Shown here: piece by piece, positions 1-7,764 of the stretch
How the letters are laid out: each line of letters opens with the position of its first letter
How positions within the stretch are numbered: position 1 is the first letter of the stretch
From: Bog-877 sp049518775
Lineage (GTDB): Bacteria > Chloroflexota > Dormibacteria > Aeolococcales > Bog-877
NCBI GenBank assembly: GCA_049518775.1
Contig: JBEKRL010000012.1
Span: 1-38,716 of the forward strand
Length of the DNA stretch: 38,716 bases
Direction: 5' to 3'
The notes under the pieces: generated by a model
The model's input: only the letters and a program-made list of their open reading frames with translations
Told to the model about the DNA's origin: nothing
The model's database searches: none
Made by a program: the position numbers and the translations under genes

Positions 1-1901
1 AGTTCGCCCTGGTGTTGACCGTGGCCGCGATCCCCGTGGCCATGCCGACGGTCCTGTCGGTCACGATGGCGGTGGGCGCACGTCTGCTCGCCAAGCGGAA
101 GGCCATTGTCAGCCGGTTGGTCGCCATCGAGGAGCTGGCGGGCGTGGACATCCTGTGCTCGGACAAGACCGGCACCCTCACCCAGAACAAGCTGACGCTG
201 GGGGATCCGTTCGGGGTGAACAACGTCGCTCCGGAGCAGGTGATCCTCGATGCCGCGCTGGCGTCACGCGCCGACAATGACGACACCATTGACCTGGCCG
301 TGCTGGCGGGCGTCACGGACGCCAACGCTTTGCGGGGATACCACGTCGTCCACTTCCAGCCCTTCGATCCCGTGCACAAGCGCACCGAGGCCACCGTCAA
401 GGCCGCGGGTGGCAAGACGTTCCGGGTTTCGAAGGGCGCGCCCCAGGTGATCCTGGAGCTGGCCGCCAACTCCCGCCAGGTCAAGGCTGACGTCGACAAG
501 GCCGTCGATGAGTTCGCGGCGCGCGGCTTTCGGTCCCTGGGCGTGGCCCGCGCCGAGGGGACAGGCGCATGGCAGTTCGTTGGTGTGCTGCCCCTGTTCG
601 ATCCGCCGCGGCGAGACGCCAAGGCCACGATCGCCACCGCACTTCAGATGGGCGTGAAGGTGAAGATGGTCACGGGCGATGCACTGGCGATCGCCCAGGA
701 GACTGCCAAGACGCTGGGGATGGGCACCTCCATTCTCGACGCCGCCGGCCTGGGCGACGTGAAGCGCACGGAGAGCGCTTCGGCGGCCAAGGCCATCGAG
801 AACGCCGACGGTTTCGCCCAGGTGTTCCCCGAGCACAAGTTCCATATCGTGGACGTCCTCCAGAAGCGGGGCCACATCGTGGGCATGACCGGGGACGGAG
901 TGAATGACGCTCCGGCGCTGAAGAAGGCGGACTGCGGCATAGCCGTATCGAGCGCGACCGACGCGGCGCGCGCGGCGGCGTCCATCGTACTGACCACTCC
1001 CGGTCTGTCGGTGATCATCGAGGCGATCAAGGAGAGTCGACGGATCGTCCAGCGGATGAACAGCTATGCCATCTACCGCATCGCCGAGACGCTGCGCGTG
1101 CTGCTTTTCATCACCCTGGCGATCCTGATCTTCAACTTCTTCCCGGTGACGGCGGTGATGATCGTGATGCTGGCGTTGCTCAACGACGGCTCCATCTTGT
1201 CGATCGCCTATGACCAGGTCCATTACAAGGATCAGCCCGAGGCGTGGAATATGCGCCTGGTGCTGGGGATGGCCTCGGTGCTGGGGTTTGTGGGCCCCGT
1301 CGCCGCGTTTGGCATGTTCTACATCGGCGACCGGGTCCTCAATCTCAACCACGCGCATATCCAGACGCTGATGTATCTGCTGCTGTCCGTGGCCGGATCC
1401 CTGACGATCTACCTCTCGCGCACGCGCGGTCCGTTCTGGTCGATACGCCCGGCGCGGATCCTGGTGCTGGCCGTCTCCGGGGCGGAAGCCGTGGCGACGC
1501 TCCTGGCGCTGTTCGGGATCTTCATGCCGCAGCTCAGCTGGCGGTGGGTGGTGCTGGTGTGGGTCTACTCGCTGGCGTGGTTCCTGGTGACCGACCGGGT
1601 GAAGCTGCTCGCCTATCGGATTCTCGATCCGGTCAAGCAGGTGGCCGTGAAGGGGAAGCCCGTGCTGGTGGCAGGGGCAGCCGCGCCCAGCGGCGACGCA
1701 GGCGCTGATCGGCCGGCGGCGGTCGCGACGAAGGTGAGGACGAAGGCGAGAGTGGCTGCGTTCCACACTGACACGGATCCCGAGGACCCGGTGTATCACG
1801 ACCGGAGCGACTGTCCCTATGGGCAGGAGATCAAGGGCAATGGCAACGACAAGCCGGGCAGAGCTGGCCGCCGCCGGTGTGATTGGTGCACCCATGCCTA
1901 G
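1..1901 (+). CDS. Plasma-membrane-type proton-efflux P-type ATPase, 5' truncated by window edge
   Basis: The reading frame is open from the left edge, so the N-terminal actuator region lies outside the window. Visible in order: the M4 segment with PVAMP (a variant of the PVALP ion-site motif), the phosphorylation motif DKTGTLTQ near nt 162-185, an N domain, the TGD motif, the hinge motif TGDGVNDAP near nt 888-912, then several C-terminal membrane segments with a LLNDGSILSIAYD stretch. These are typical of type III (PMA1-like) H+-ATPases, which pump protons out across the cytoplasmic membrane using ATP. The soluble tail after the last helix is unusual: it ends with YHDRSDCPYG, a Gly/Asn-rich linker and RRRCDWC, so it holds three Cys and His in a small zinc-ribbon-like arrangement. 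Family assignment is firm; ion specificity and the role of the tail are inference. Confidence 0.9.
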   Translation, partial: FALVLTVAAIPVAMPTVLSVTMAVGARLLAKRKAIVSRLVAIEELAGVDILCSDKTGTLTQNKLTLGDPFGVNNVAPEQVILDAALASRADNDDTIDLAVLAGVTDANALRGYHVVHFQPFDPVHKRTEATVKAAGGKTFRVSKGAPQVILELAANSRQVKADVDKAVDEFAARGFRSLGVARAEGTGAWQFVGVLPLFDPPRRDAKATIATALQMGVKVKMVTGDALAIAQETAKTLGMGTSILDAAGLGDVKRTESASAAKAIENADGFAQVFPEHKFHIVDVLQKRGHIVGMTGDGVNDAPALKKADCGIAVSSATDAARAAASIVLTTPGLSVIIEAIKESRRIVQRMNSYAIYRIAETLRVLLFITLAILIFNFFPVTAVMIVMLALLNDGSILSIAYDQVHYKDQPEAWNMRLVLGMASVLGFVGPVAAFGMFYIGDRVLNLNHAHIQTLMYLLLSVAGSLTIYLSRTRGPFWSIRPARILVLAVSGAEAVATLLALFGIFMPQLSWRWVVLVWVYSLAWFLVTDRVKLLAYRILDPVKQVAVKGKPVLVAGAAAPSGDAGADRPAAVATKVRTKARVAAFHTDTDPEDPVYHDRSDCPYGQEIKGNGNDKPGRAGRRRCDWCTHA

Positions 1902-2048
1902 TCGAGGTTGGGTCTGGAGATCGGCGGTTCCGGCCGCTGCCGCCGGTGGGCAGACGGCCGTTGGTATCGGAAGCTCCCAGCGCCCTGCGCTGGTGGCACG
2001 CAGCGCGGTGACGGGGCGAGACATCACCGCTCATGGGGTGGACGAGAG

Positions 2049-2951
2049 ATGAAGCTCAGCAAGTCCGTCATCGAGGAGCTGAGGGTCACCCCAGGGAAGC
2101 CGGCCGGTCTCGAGCAGCGGAGCACCGAGGCGACAGCGGCTGACTGGTTGGGGGTCGGCAAGAAGAAGCGCAAGGAGGTGGCCGAGGAGGACCTCCAGTC
2201 CTACGTCGACGAGCTGACGGCGTCCCAGGAGCTCCTGTGGGCGAGCGACAGCCACGCCCTGCTGGTGGTCCTCCAGGCCATGGACGCCGCCGGCAAGGAC
2301 GGGACCATCAAGCACGTCATGTCGGGGGTGAACCCGCAGGGTTGCAGTGTCGAGGCGTTCAAGCAGCCCTCCGCCGAGGAGCTCGAGCACGACTTCCTCT
2401 GGCGGTACAGCAAGGCGCTCCCGGGGCGGGGGCGGATCGGGATCTTCAACCGCTCCTACTACGAGGAGGTCCTGGTGGTCCGGGTACACCCCGAGCTCCT
2501 GGACCGCCGGCTTGACGCCTCGGGCGACGGGCCCACCGAGGCCATGTGGCAGCACCGCTACGAGGACATCAACGCCTTCGAGCGCCACCTCTCCCGCACC
2601 GGCACCCGGATCGTGAAGATCTTCCTCCACCTCTCCCGCGAGGAGCAGAAGAAGCGATTCCTCGAGCGCCTGGACGACCCCACCAAGTACTGGAAGTTCT
2701 CGGCCGGTGATCTGGCCGAGCGCGGGCACTGGGACGAATACCGGGCCGCCTACGAGGAGGCGCTCAGCGCCACCTCCACCCCGTGGGCGCCGTGGTATGT
2801 GGTGCCGGCGGACCACAAGTACGCGCTCCGACCGCTGGTCGGCGGTCTTCTGGTCCACACCATCGACGAGATCGACCTTCGGCTCCCGGAGGTGGGGCCG
2901 GATGAGCTGAAGTCCCTGGTCCGGGCCAGGGACGAGCTGTTGGCCGAGTGA
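2049..2951 (+). CDS. ppk2: Polyphosphate kinase 2 family protein (polyphosphate:nucleotide phosphotransferase)
   Basis: This is a 300-residue protein, the usual length for a single-domain PPK2. It carries the Walker A-like sequence AMDAAGKDGTIKH near residues 78-90, the conserved VNPQGC stretch, then FNRSYYEEVLVVRVHP and a lid region with SREEQKKRFLERLDDP and KYWKFS. PPK2 enzymes are cytoplasmic and move phosphate between polyphosphate and nucleotides; single-domain members of this length usually phosphorylate AMP or ADP from polyphosphate. ATG 2049 is chosen because similarity begins there; the longer frame back to 1908 is low-complexity and non-homologous. A GAGAG precedes the ATG closely. 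It stands alone, about 150 bp after the ATPase. Whether it prefers AMP or ADP cannot be read from the sequence by eye. Confidence 0.92.
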   Translation: MKLSKSVIEELRVTPGKPAGLEQRSTEATAADWLGVGKKKRKEVAEEDLQSYVDELTASQELLWASDSHALLVVLQAMDAAGKDGTIKHVMSGVNPQGCSVEAFKQPSAEELEHDFLWRYSKALPGRGRIGIFNRSYYEEVLVVRVHPELLDRRLDASGDGPTEAMWQHRYEDINAFERHLSRTGTRIVKIFLHLSREEQKKRFLERLDDPTKYWKFSAGDLAERGHWDEYRAAYEEALSATSTPWAPWYVVPADHKYALRPLVGGLLVHTIDEIDLRLPEVGPDELKSLVRARDELLAE

Positions 2952-2992
2952 CGGCTCACGAACGCCGAGGATCGCATGCTGTTCCACCTCAG

Positions 2993-3175
2993 GTGAGCAC
3001 CACCCCGAAGCTGGGCCTGCCCCCACGGGTGCGAGCGTGCCTGTTCGACCTCGACGGCGGCCTCACCGATACCGCCGAGGTCCATGCCGCGGCGGGGAAG
3101 GAGATTTTCAACGCCTAACAGGCCGACCACGACATCTACGTCGACGGCAAGTGGGAGATCCGCCGCTCCGGAGCC
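2993..3175 (+). pseudogene. Truncated HAD-family phosphatase (beta-phosphoglucomutase-like) remnant
   Basis: From GTG 2993 the frame reads into VRACLFDLDGGLTDTAEVH, a clear HAD motif I (DxD) followed by the substrate-loop region of beta-phosphoglucomutase-like hydrolases. A TAA at 3116-3118 stops it after about 41 codons. Past the stop, the same frame continues with ADHDIYVDGKWE, which matches the family stretch usually written ADYDAYVDGKPR, and then similarity is lost about 100 bp before the tRNA relic at 3282. The DGV of the motif is DGG here. It is therefore a decayed gene with a nonsense mutation and no remaining body. Such hydrolases often sit next to a GH65 sugar phosphorylase, which is absent here. 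The similarity is recognised from memory, not searched. Confidence 0.7.
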
Positions 3176-4245
3176 TCGACCTTGTTGACCACCTCATAGG
3201 TCGGCCCAGATGGCCCAGAAGCGCTGTGCGACCCACTGGGCGCTTGCGGTTGTCCTGTTAGATGGTCACCGGGAATTTGCGGAGCGGGAGACGGGTCTCG
3301 AACCCGCGACCTTCTGCTTGGGAAGTCTCTGAGGCTATGCGCTGTGCGGCTGAGATCAGGCAGGCCACCGTAGGGTGTCCAGTTATATGGCCTACGCGGG
3401 CGCCTCCAGCCATCGGTAAAACCGAGGTTGCCGACCGGGAGGGTGGGCCCGGGATCGAGCATATCCGAGCCCTTGACATCACGCCCCCTCTTCATAGAGA
3501 GCATCACCAGAGCCAATCTCGCGGGGCGGCAGTACACCGATGCTTCTTGTTCGCATCCCCACTCAGCCGATGCTGGAGCCCCGTGCCCTGGGAGCAGAAA
3601 CGTGGCATGCCGCGCCGTAATCATCTCGGCGGATACGCGCGCCGGGGCCCGATCGAGGGCCAGCCGTGGGTCCGGCGGAAGGACGTGGCCGTCCCTGTCG
3701 CTTAGCAGCGCGTCTCCGGAGAACACCACACCATCGTCGCGTACCAGAGCGATACTGCCCCCCGTGTACCCGGGCACATGCCTCACCTGCAGCCCGCTGA
3801 TCGTGTCGCGGTCCCTGAGGCGCAGGTCCGGGGCGACCGGCCGGAACCGGAGCAGGCGATAGAGAGCGACCATGGTGAGGCCGCCCTTCTGCGGCCGCTG
3901 TTCCCCGGACAGCACAGGAGCGTCGATCTCGTGGATCGCGACCCGAGCTCCGGTCAGCCGTTTCAGCTCGGCGACGCTACCGACGTGATCGATGTCGCAG
4001 TGCGTAAGGACGATGTCGCGAAGGTCGCTCGGCTTGCGCCCGATGCTGGTGATGAGGGACAAGATGCGCTTGGCGTTCCTGGGCATCCCGGTGTCCACCA
4101 GGAGGAGGCCTTCCTCGGTTGCCACCAGGTAGACGTTGGCGATTCGCAGGCCGTCGACCTTGAAGATGCCGTCGGCGATCTGCACGGGTGACATCGTGAC
4201 ACGTCGCGCCAATGAATCGCGGTTGGTGGCGACGCCGCGACTCAT
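3136..4245 (-). CDS. MBL-fold metallo-hydrolase, metal site incomplete, C-terminus reads through tRNA relic
   Basis: Residues about 18-225 follow the metallo-beta-lactamase fold: NVYLV, LLVDTGMP, THCDIDHVGS, PGYTGGSIAL, VFSGDALL and LLPGHGAP. The canonical HxHxDH is HCDIDH (second His replaced by Asp) and the next ligand His, usually in PGHTPGS, is Tyr. The Asp of SGDAL and the His of PGHG remain. Family members hydrolyse esters, thioesters or amides, but activity here is doubtful. From about residue 225 the sequence has no family resemblance; the final 130 or so codons run through the 83-bp repeat and the tRNA relic, so the original 3' end was probably lost. ATG 4245 is the longest start; an internal ATG at 4194 (MSPVQI) fits the domain start better. 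Neither has a clear ribosome-binding site. Treat it as a probable decaying gene. Confidence 0.6.
   Translation of the reverse strand: MSRGVATNRDSLARRVTMSPVQIADGIFKVDGLRIANVYLVATEEGLLLVDTGMPRNAKRILSLITSIGRKPSDLRDIVLTHCDIDHVGSVAELKRLTGARVAIHEIDAPVLSGEQRPQKGGLTMVALYRLLRFRPVAPDLRLRDRDTISGLQVRHVPGYTGGSIALVRDDGVVFSGDALLSDRDGHVLPPDPRLALDRAPARVSAEMITARHATFLLPGHGAPASAEWGCEQEASVYCRPARLALVMLSMKRGRDVKGSDMLDPGPTLPVGNLGFTDGWRRPRRPYNWTPYGGLPDLSRTAHSLRDFPSRRSRVRDPSPAPQIPGDHLTGQPQAPSGSHSASGPSGPTYEVVNKVEAPERRISHLPST
3282..3325 (-). repeat. tRNA-Gly 3'-part relic, candidate attR
   Basis: These 44 bases are identical to 8703-8746. Read on the minus strand they give the anticodon loop with CCC, the 3' anticodon strand, the variable region, the T arm and the acceptor 3' strand plus discriminator U. 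The D arm and 5' acceptor strand are absent: at 3326 the sequence changes to the 83-bp repeat instead. It cannot fold as a full tRNA. The relic interrupts the tail of the MBL-fold reading frame on the same strand. Confidence 0.85.
3315..3398. repeat. 83-bp imperfect direct repeat, copy 1
   Basis: This stretch begins within the tRNA relic (TGCTTGGGAAG) and runs inward. It matches 4278-4359 in the same orientation, with roughly eight mismatches and one single-base gap by eye. The shared part includes GAGGCTATGCGCTGTGC, GAGATCAGGCAGGCCACC and GTTATATGG. The two copies bracket the MBL-fold gene. It may be an arm of an integrase attachment site or a duplicated element end; no coding function is evident. 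Confidence 0.8.
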
Positions 4246-4277
4246 GTGCTGCCCAACTTTGAGAGGTTTGAAGGTGG

Positions 4278-4359
4278 TGCTTGGGAAGTCTCCGAGGCTA
4301 TGCGCTGTGCTACTGAGATCAGGCAGGCCACCATACGTGTCCTGTTATATGGTCTACGC
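4278..4359. repeat. 83-bp imperfect direct repeat, copy 2
   Basis: This is the second copy of the repeat at 3315-3398. It also starts with TGCTTGGGAAG, the last 11 bases of the tRNA-derived core, but the rest of the tRNA 3' part is replaced by unrelated sequence on the left side. It lies just upstream (33 bp) of the MBL-fold start codon. The arrangement would fit a second, older attachment junction between two tandem insertions. Confidence 0.78.
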
Positions 4360-4405
4360 AGGGGTATCTCAGCGCCCCCTTCGCCTCGATGTTGGCGTCC
4401 GCCGC

Positions 4406-5029
4406 CTAGCCGAGCACCGCAGGCGGGGGGTGCTGGACATCTGCATCCCACCACGGGAGGTGTCGTAGGGAGGCCCGCCGCTTGCAGCTCGAGCATGACC
4501 GCGTTAGCCGCTCGGCCTTCGAGATCTGGCTGAGTCCGTCGAAGGCCAGTCCGCGGACCCTCGAAAGCTCGGCGCGGCCGACGTCAGGCTTGGCGGGTCC
4601 GCTCCCATCAGGTGGTGCGAGGTGCCAGGCTTCCAGCACCGGCCCCATCTCCCTCGGGAAGTGTGACTGCAGTTCCCCCGCCAGATCTGGCATCGACCAG
4701 CATCCGGGCTGGAGGTGTGTCCGAAAGGCGGCTCGGGTCTGCTGCAGCTCGAACCAGTGCGTCCCCTGGCGGTTCCTGTACCAGGATCGACCGACCAGGT
4801 AGGCGGTCCCGATCGAGCCGAACGCCACGAGACTCGGGCCGCCCTCGGTCATTACTCCGACGCTGACCCGCGCTCCGATCACCGACATGACGGCACCGAC
4901 TACCGCGACGCAGGCAAGCGCCAGCGGCGAACTTGGACTGTCGGGTTGAACTGGAGTCGGCTGGCGCGAGCCTGGTGCGTCTCTCCGAGCCATCTCGTCG
5001 TACCCGGCAGCGAATGGATCGGACCCCAT
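4406..5029 (-). CDS. Hypothetical membrane protein
   Basis: This is a 207-residue frame from ATG 5029 (MGSDPFAAGY), 11 bp after the stop of the HTH gene on the same strand, so the two are probably co-transcribed; AAGG lies about 8 bases before the ATG. After a Pro/Ser-rich N-terminus there are two hydrophobic stretches, about residues 34-52 (SPLALACVAVVGAVMSVIG) and 63-80, then a soluble C-terminal part with LEAWHLAPP and a Cys pair near the end. I do not recognise the family. Extension upstream of 5029 only overlaps the HTH gene in another frame and is rejected. It may be element cargo of unknown role. Confidence 0.5.
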   Translation of the reverse strand: MGSDPFAAGYDEMARRDAPGSRQPTPVQPDSPSSPLALACVAVVGAVMSVIGARVSVGVMTEGGPSLVAFGSIGTAYLVGRSWYRNRQGTHWFELQQTRAAFRTHLQPGCWSMPDLAGELQSHFPREMGPVLEAWHLAPPDGSGPAKPDVGRAELSRVRGLAFDGLSQISKAERLTRSCSSCKRRASLRHLPWWDADVQHPPPAVLG

Positions 5030-5040
5030 GAGGCCGAACC

Positions 5041-5202
5041 TTAGCGGCCCTCTCTCCGGGCCTTGATACAGGCGTCCAGGTCGGCCCTGGCGACCCGGAC
5101 CGACCGCCCTAGGCGGATCGTGGGCAAGGCCCCAGCCCTGATCTCCCGCCAGACGTAGGTGGTCGAGAGCCTGAGGCTCTTGGCGACCTCTCCGACGGTC
5201 AT
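5041..5202 (-). CDS. Excisionase-like helix-turn-helix DNA-binding protein
   Basis: This 53-residue frame starts MTVGEVAKSLRLS, then TYVWREIRAG, LPTIRLGRSVRVARADLDACI. That pattern is the HTH_17/excisionase family (MerR-like winged helix): a VxEVAxxL helix, an S-x-x-x-V-x-R recognition helix, and a wing with the R-x-G-R-x-x-R-V turn. Proteins of this size act as recombination directionality factors or small repressors in phages and integrative elements. ATG 5202 is chosen because the domain begins there; a GTG at 5268 would add 22 residues and run 6 bp into the divergent CHAP gene. The short divergent region between the two genes could hold an operator. No matching integrase is in the window. 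Confidence 0.78.
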   Translation of the reverse strand: MTVGEVAKSLRLSTTYVWREIRAGALPTIRLGRSVRVARADLDACIKARREGR

Positions 5203-5262
5203 GAGATCGTCGCCCAGACGCGTGTATCCCCTTCGGCGGCACCGTGGTAGGGTGATCTCGCG

Positions 5263-7326
5263 ATGCACGGGCGCTTGTCTGGCAGTGTGGGCCGGTTGCT
5301 CCGGGTGACCATCGGTCTGGGTGTGGTGTTGGGAGCACCGGTTATGGTCCCTGCCAGTTTCACCACGACCCCCGCGACTGATGCGGGAAGTTCGTATGTG
5401 TCACTGACCCCCTACCGAATCCTTGACACCCGCATGAGCGGAGATCCACTAGGTCCCGCCACCACCCAGAATCTGACTGTTACGGGCCTGGACTCAGTGC
5501 CAAGCGACGCCACCGCGGTCGTGCTGAACGTCACCGTGACCGAGCCCAGCGATGCGAGCTACCTCACCGTCTATCCTGCCGGCGAGGGCACTCCCAACGT
5601 CTCCAACCTGAACTTCTCGACTGGTGAGACCGTGGCCAACCTGACGGTCGTTGCTGTGGGCACCAACGGCCAGGTCACGATCTACAACTCGACTGGGACA
5701 GTTCAAGTGGTCGTTGACCTGGAAGGCTATTTCGCAGTCTCCGTGGGGAGCAGCACCGCTGGAAGCTACGTTGCTCTGACGCCGGCCAGGATCACCGATA
5801 CTCGGGCGGGCAGCGGTGACCCCAACAGCGGACACCCGCTGACGCCGGGAGGCAGCCTGAACGTCGCGGTCGGAGGGGAGGGCGGTGTTCCCAGCGGCGG
5901 GGTGACGGCCGTGGCTCTGAACGTCACCGTGACTGACACCACCCAGTACAGCTACCTCACCGCCTATCCGGCGGGGATAGCCGTGCCCCTCTCGTCCAAT
6001 CTCAACTGGGCGAGCGGCGCCACGGTGGCCAATCGAGTCATCGTGCCATTGGGCACCGCCGGCCAAGTGAGCTTCTACAACTCCCAGGGAGTGGCGGACC
6101 TGGTGGTGGACGTGGTGGGCTACTTCACCGACGGCACCAGCACTCCCAGCAACGCTGGCCTCTACTACCCGATGAGCCCGGTGAGATTGCTCGACACCCG
6201 GATCGACGCCGGAACCCTGGAGCCGAACAGCTATCTGGCGGAGCAGTTCGCAGGAGTTGCCGGAATCAGCACAACCGCCAGCGCCGTGGTTGCCAACCTC
6301 ACGTCGACCAACGCCACGGCGCCCAGCTTCTTCAGCGTTCTTCCCAGCCAGGCGGCCCCGGGGACCTCCGATCTCAACTTCGGCGCCGGCCAGACGGTCC
6401 CCAACCTGGTGCTGGCGATGCTGAACGCTGATGGCAGCGCGAACATCTACAACGATGCTGGCACAAGTGATGCGATAGTCGACGTCTTCGGATACTTTGG
6501 GCCCGAGGCAACGTCTGGGTCGGGAGTTGCCTTGCCCTGCACGACGGCGAGCTTGGTGGCCAGTGTCAGCTCCAGCACGCAAGGGACGCCGGTGGCCGTT
6601 GATGCCGCTGCCACGTGTCCCTCCGGTTCACAGATAAGCTACGAGTACTGGTACAAACCGTGGTACAGCTCGGTTTGGATGCTGGCGGAGAGTTGGACCG
6701 GTTCAGCCAGCTACACCTTCAACACGTCGGCTTGGACCGTCGGGACCTATAACCTAGCCATGTGGGCCAGTAGTGGGGCCGCCTACCAGGGCGATGTCGC
6801 TAACACCGACGTGGTCTCCGAGCCCACCTACCAGTATCCGGGCCATTCCATTCCCTCGGAGTCGGCCCTGATTGGCTATATGGTCGATCCCGCCAATTTG
6901 AGGATCGTGGCCGAATGCTATGCAGCTTGGGCGGCGGGCCGGAAGTGCATGGAGACCGGCATACCTGGGCAGTGCACCTTCTGGGCGGAGATCAACTGGG
7001 ACAGTCCCTACTTCAGCGCGATAAGCGGCAATGCCGATGAGTTGCCGCGCAGCTATACCGAGCGCACGGGAGACCCGGTGGCCGCCACTCCCTCGGTCGG
7101 GGCCTTGGTGGTGTGGAGCGGCCCCGGGCCTTTTGCGGGGAGTTCCGCTGGTCACGTGGCTGTGATCACCGCAGTTGCCACGGATGGCAGCTCGTACACG
7201 GTCAGTCAGATGAACTGGAGCGACCAGAGTTGGGACATCTCAACTATGGTTGTGCCCTTCAATGCCAATTCGTTTGCCAGCCAGGGCCTGCTGGGCTTTC
7301 TGCCGGCAGTGGGGTCCGGAGCCTAG
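5263..7326 (+). CDS. Secreted three-repeat protein with C-terminal CHAP amidase/endopeptidase domain
   Basis: This protein has 687 residues. The N-terminus has Arg residues followed by a hydrophobic run (VTIGLGVVLGAPVMVPA), consistent with a signal peptide. Three repeats of about 110 residues follow (about 43-155, 165-278 and 298-413). Each opens with a YxxLTPxRIxDTR-like sequence, has VVLNVTVT, LTVYPAG, SNLNFxxGxTVxN and ends VVVDLEGYF, VVVDVVGYF or IVDVFGYF. This all-beta repeat is common in actinobacterial surface proteins. A linker leads to a CHAP domain with Cys in GQCTFWAE (about residue 570) and His in GHVAVIT (about 630), the catalytic pair of cell-wall hydrolases. It probably cuts peptidoglycan outside the cell. 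AGGGTGA precedes ATG 5263. The gene is lower in GC (one line 36 of 60) than the chromosome around it, which fits transfer. Target and role are unknown. Confidence 0.82.
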   Translation: MHGRLSGSVGRLLRVTIGLGVVLGAPVMVPASFTTTPATDAGSSYVSLTPYRILDTRMSGDPLGPATTQNLTVTGLDSVPSDATAVVLNVTVTEPSDASYLTVYPAGEGTPNVSNLNFSTGETVANLTVVAVGTNGQVTIYNSTGTVQVVVDLEGYFAVSVGSSTAGSYVALTPARITDTRAGSGDPNSGHPLTPGGSLNVAVGGEGGVPSGGVTAVALNVTVTDTTQYSYLTAYPAGIAVPLSSNLNWASGATVANRVIVPLGTAGQVSFYNSQGVADLVVDVVGYFTDGTSTPSNAGLYYPMSPVRLLDTRIDAGTLEPNSYLAEQFAGVAGISTTASAVVANLTSTNATAPSFFSVLPSQAAPGTSDLNFGAGQTVPNLVLAMLNADGSANIYNDAGTSDAIVDVFGYFGPEATSGSGVALPCTTASLVASVSSSTQGTPVAVDAAATCPSGSQISYEYWYKPWYSSVWMLAESWTGSASYTFNTSAWTVGTYNLAMWASSGAAYQGDVANTDVVSEPTYQYPGHSIPSESALIGYMVDPANLRIVAECYAAWAAGRKCMETGIPGQCTFWAEINWDSPYFSAISGNADELPRSYTERTGDPVAATPSVGALVVWSGPGPFAGSSAGHVAVITAVATDGSSYTVSQMNWSDQSWDISTMVVPFNANSFASQGLLGFLPAVGSGA

Positions 7327-7425
7327 GTCGTGCAGGATGCAGATATCGGGCCCGCTCGCTCCCTTCCTCGTGCCTCAAGCGCCCCTCACGCGCAGGCTAA
7401 CAGCAGACGCCGGAGGAGACGGAGG

Positions 7426-7764
7426 GTGAACGGCAGCTCAGATTATTCGACCGCACGGTTTGTTCAGTTGATCGGTGAGTTCTTTGACCAATCGCCTGAG
7501 AATTCCAAGCGTGGCTTCAACAGTCTGGGCGTAGTCAATGGCCCGAAGTCAGATCGCATCGCTGACTTGGACAAGGTTGGAACCGACCACGGCGACAATG
7601 GTTCTTACCTGGTCAATTGGACCAAGACGGAACTTTCCATGCGCCGATTCCTCTCAACGCCTCCCGACTGGAAACTGGTGGAGCAAACCGCCATCCCCCA
7701 TTCCTTTGGGCCCTCCCGGTCCCAAGCAATACAGCCCGGAAGACAGGAGCGAGGACATGATTGA
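7426..7764 (+). CDS. Small hypothetical protein, translationally coupled to the AstE-like gene
   Basis: From GTG 7426 the frame gives 112 residues, beginning VNGSSDYSTARFVQLIGEFF. A strong Shine-Dalgarno (GGAGG at 7412-7416) lies 9 bases before the GTG and supports this start. The sequence is mixed and acidic/polar rather than Arg/Pro-rich, as expected for a real protein. The stop at 7762-7764 overlaps the next gene's ATG (7757) by 8 bases, suggesting translational coupling. GC is low here: the line at 7561 has 32 of 60. No signal peptide, membrane segment or known motif is seen. The function is not recognised. Confidence 0.5.
   Translation: MNGSSDYSTARFVQLIGEFFDQSPENSKRGFNSLGVVNGPKSDRIADLDKVGTDHGDNGSYLVNWTKTELSMRRFLSTPPDWKLVEQTAIPHSFGPSRSQAIQPGRQERGHD

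Noticed and set aside
3258..3482. Similar peptides (ACLISxAQRIASETSQ) in both copies of the 83-bp repeat, suggesting an integrase C-terminus
   Set aside because: The one-base gap between copies breaks the frame upstream, no Tyr-recombinase RHRY motif is present, and the likeness is explained by the DNA repeat itself.
4261..4290. Copy 2 of the repeat as another tRNA fragment
   Set aside because: Only 11 bases of the tRNA core are shared; the T arm and acceptor strand are absent.
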